Assembly (NCBI RefSeq): GCF_022965805.1
Contig: NC_133115.1
Location: forward strand, 32,355,321 to 32,419,320
Direction: 5' to 3'
Length of the DNA stretch: 64,000 nucleotides
Source of the DNA: Primulina eburnea
Lineage: Eukaryota; Streptophyta; Magnoliopsida; Lamiales; Gesneriaceae
The translations under genes were made by a program, and so were the position numbers. Each line of letters opens with the position of its first letter. Positions within the stretch are counted from its first letter, which is position 1. Below, in pieces: positions 62,089-64,000 of the stretch. The notes under the pieces were generated by a model. That model searched no databases. It had not been told where the DNA came from and saw only the letters and a program-made list of their open reading frames with translations.

Positions 62089-64000
62089 CTAATCCTTGCC
62101 CCTAAATCTGCCGTGCGTGTGCCGCTTGTACACCTGTATCTTCGAGAATTCTTGCTGGGCCTGGGCCGGTGTTGTGTTCGTGACATCACCCACCCCCTGA
62201 GATAGTTGTTTGTCCGCAAACATAAAAGATGGAAACCGTTCGGCGAACAATGCCGCCTCTTCCCATGATGCCTCTGCTGGTGATAATCCTTTCCAATGAA
62301 TCAGAAGCTCTGTCCTCCCTTTATGCACTCGATGATCTAGTACGGCCTGCGGGGTTGGTAGTTGTTCTCCCACGTGAAGAGTAGGGAGTGATGGTTCGCA
62401 AACTTCCGTACCACGAAATGGTTTCAAGACGGAGATGTGGAAAACTGGATGCATTTTGGCAGAAGCTGGTAACTCTAGTTTATAGGCAACTGACCCAACC
62501 CGTTCTAACACCTTAAAAGGTCCATAGAACCGAGGAGATAACTTTCGATGAGCTCGAGCTGCTAGACTTAAGTGGCGGTACGGCTGAAGTTTCAACAAGA
62601 CCATCTCATTCACCTCGAAGTGTAATTCCCGGTGCTTATTGTCATATTGTACCTTCATACGATTTTGTGCATGCAACAATCGGTCTCGGATGTCATGCAA
62701 CAGTCTGTCACGAGAGATTAACGCTTGATCCACAGCCTCTAGGCGAGCGGCCCCCGGGCAGTAAGATAAGAGACGAGGGGGTGGTCTCCCATAGATGACC
62801 TCAAAAGGAGAGGTACGTAGTGACGAATGGAAACTCGTATTGTAGCAATATTCAGCCCAAGCGAGCCATTCCCCCCACTTCTTTGGGTGGTCGCTCGTAA
62901 AACAACGTAAATACATCTCCAATACTCGATTAACTGCCTCCGTTTGCCCATCAGATTGAGGGTGGTATGCTGAACTGAAACAAAGTTTTGTCCCTTGCAA
63001 CCGAAACAATTCTTTCCAAAATGAGCTCGTGAATGTAACATCTCGATCACTGACAATAGACTCGGGTAGGCCATGCAATTTAAACACAGATTCAAAAAAA
63101 ATTCGAGCCACCGAAACAGCAGTATAGGGGTGGGCGATTGCCATAAAGTGAGCATACTTTGAGAAACGGTCGACCACGACGAAGATAACATTTTTGCCAT
63201 GTGACGAGGGAAGACCCTCCACAAAATCCATCGAGATATCTGCCCAGATTTGGTGAGGGACCGGTAGTGGTTGTAGGAGCCCCGCTGGTTGAAGGTGCTC
63301 AACTTTATTCCGTTGACAGATAAGGCACGCGGTCACCAAGTCTTGTACCTGTCGGCGCATTCCTACCCAATAGAAATCGCGAGTAACGCGCTGTAATGTC
63401 TTTTGGTATCCTTCATGGTATGAATTGTGTATGGAGCTAATGATTTGAGTTGTTAATGGGGATGTCTTGGGTAGGAAAATCCGATATTTATACAGTAAGA
63501 GCCCGTCGGTATATGCCCAGTGGTCATGGGTAGCAGCCCTTACGTTGTCCTGAATAAGCTGTTGGATTTCGTCCGAGTGTGCGTGTTCTGATTTTAGATC
63601 GGTAAGGAAATCCCAAGAAGGGGCCGAGATAGCGGCGGTATATGCTGTAGACGAATCGCGGCGGGATAGGGCGTCCGCCACGATATTAGAACGGCCAGAC
63701 TTGTATTCAATGGTGAAACTGAACCCCAATAACTTGCATAACCAGCGTTGTTGAGAGGGCGTTGCGATACGTTGTTCGAGAAGATACTTGAGACTGTAGT
63801 GGTCCGTGCGCACCAAAAAGGGCTGCCCCCAAAAATAAGCACGCCAATGGCGTATTGCTCTAGTCAATCCCATCAGTTCTTTTTCGTAGGCGGGTAATTT
63901 TTGGTGTTGTTGAGCGAATGAATGACTAAAGAAAGCTATTGGCCGTTCGTCTTGCTGGAGCACTGCGCCGATACCTGAATCAGAAGCATCACATTCCACG
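62089..64000 (-). mobile_element. Ty3/gypsy chromovirus pol: RNase H, integrase and chromodomain (partial)
   Basis: An uninterrupted frame of at least 636 codons enters from the right edge and ends at 62089. In order: the C-terminal end of reverse transcriptase and RNase H (MECDASDSGIGAVLQQDERP, FFSHSFAQQHQKLPAYEKEL, VRTDHYSLKYLLEQ); the integrase zinc site (H and H in SIHNSYHEGY, CLICQ); the integrase core with its three acidic residues (MDFVEG, VSDRDVTF, SDGQTEAVNR); the C-terminal integrase region (RKLSPRFYGPFKVLERVG); and a chromodomain (HRVHKGRTELLIHWKGLSPA, then SWEEAALF). The chromodomain places it among chromoviruses, possibly Reina or a related clade. No stops or frame breaks in the visible part suggest a fairly young insertion. 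It lies in the NEMF transcription unit, in the same orientation. Confidence 0.95.

Noticed and set aside
62739..63302. 187-codon minus-strand frame inside the gypsy pol gene
   Set aside because: Alternate frame of the uninterrupted integrase ORF, with no domain of its own.
1..64000. A co-functional gene cluster or biosynthetic system
   Set aside because: The genes belong to unrelated processes (membrane fusion, transport, transcription, plastid, SAM synthesis, cytokinesis, ribosome rescue), and order and orientation show no pattern beyond ordinary plant gene spacing.

Overview
The window is nuclear DNA of a flowering plant, most likely a eudicot. It is AT-rich between genes. Genes are split by GT-AG introns, and their products match families known from Arabidopsis: an NPSN-type SNARE, an SBP-box factor with ankyrin repeats, a phragmoplast kinesin and a plant inositol transporter. 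Intergenic DNA and introns are full of plant transposon remnants. There are no operons, CRISPR arrays or other bacterial features. Exon models were built by hand from splice sites, reading phase and family knowledge. All of them keep phase except at two single-base breaks.

Layout, left to right: (1) 1354-6745 (+) an NPSN13-type SNARE whose exon 7 carries one extra base. (2) 7301-11324 (-) a sugar-phosphate/phosphate translocator; one intron holds an 872-bp LTR-like inverted-repeat element, and a 23-G run lies near its 5' leader. (3) 15757-21355 (+) an SPL1/SPL12-type transcription factor. (4) 21.4-24.0 kb repeats, including a hAT-type MITE with a perfect 8-bp target duplication. (5) 24229-24976 (+) a Ycf20-like plastid protein. 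(6) 26880-28061 (-) S-adenosylmethionine synthase. (7) 28.6-34.3 kb, the main repeat-rich gap, with a 1.7-kb foldback/minisatellite built on GGTCGACC palindromes. (8) 34373-36997 (+) a small SAM-dependent methyltransferase. (9) 37270-37802 a Tourist-like MITE with a GC-rich core. (10) 38468-50576 (-) a 30-exon KIN-12 (POK-type) kinesin of about 2,239 residues. (11) a broken galacturonan-binding-domain fragment near 52.3-52.5 kb. (12) 53429-55783 (+) an INT4-type inositol transporter. (13) 57411-61615 (-) the 3' part of a NEMF/Rqc2 gene. One of its introns holds a 5'-truncated LINE; further upstream lies a Ty3/gypsy chromovirus that runs off the right edge.

The host genes are unrelated housekeeping and developmental genes. 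The only metabolic link is that the SAM synthase makes the cofactor used by the nearby methyltransferase, and in a plant genome this proximity need not mean anything. I found no convincing new multigene system. The most useful observations are two conserved genes each broken by one extra A in an A-run, and several well-bounded mobile elements, some of unusual architecture.
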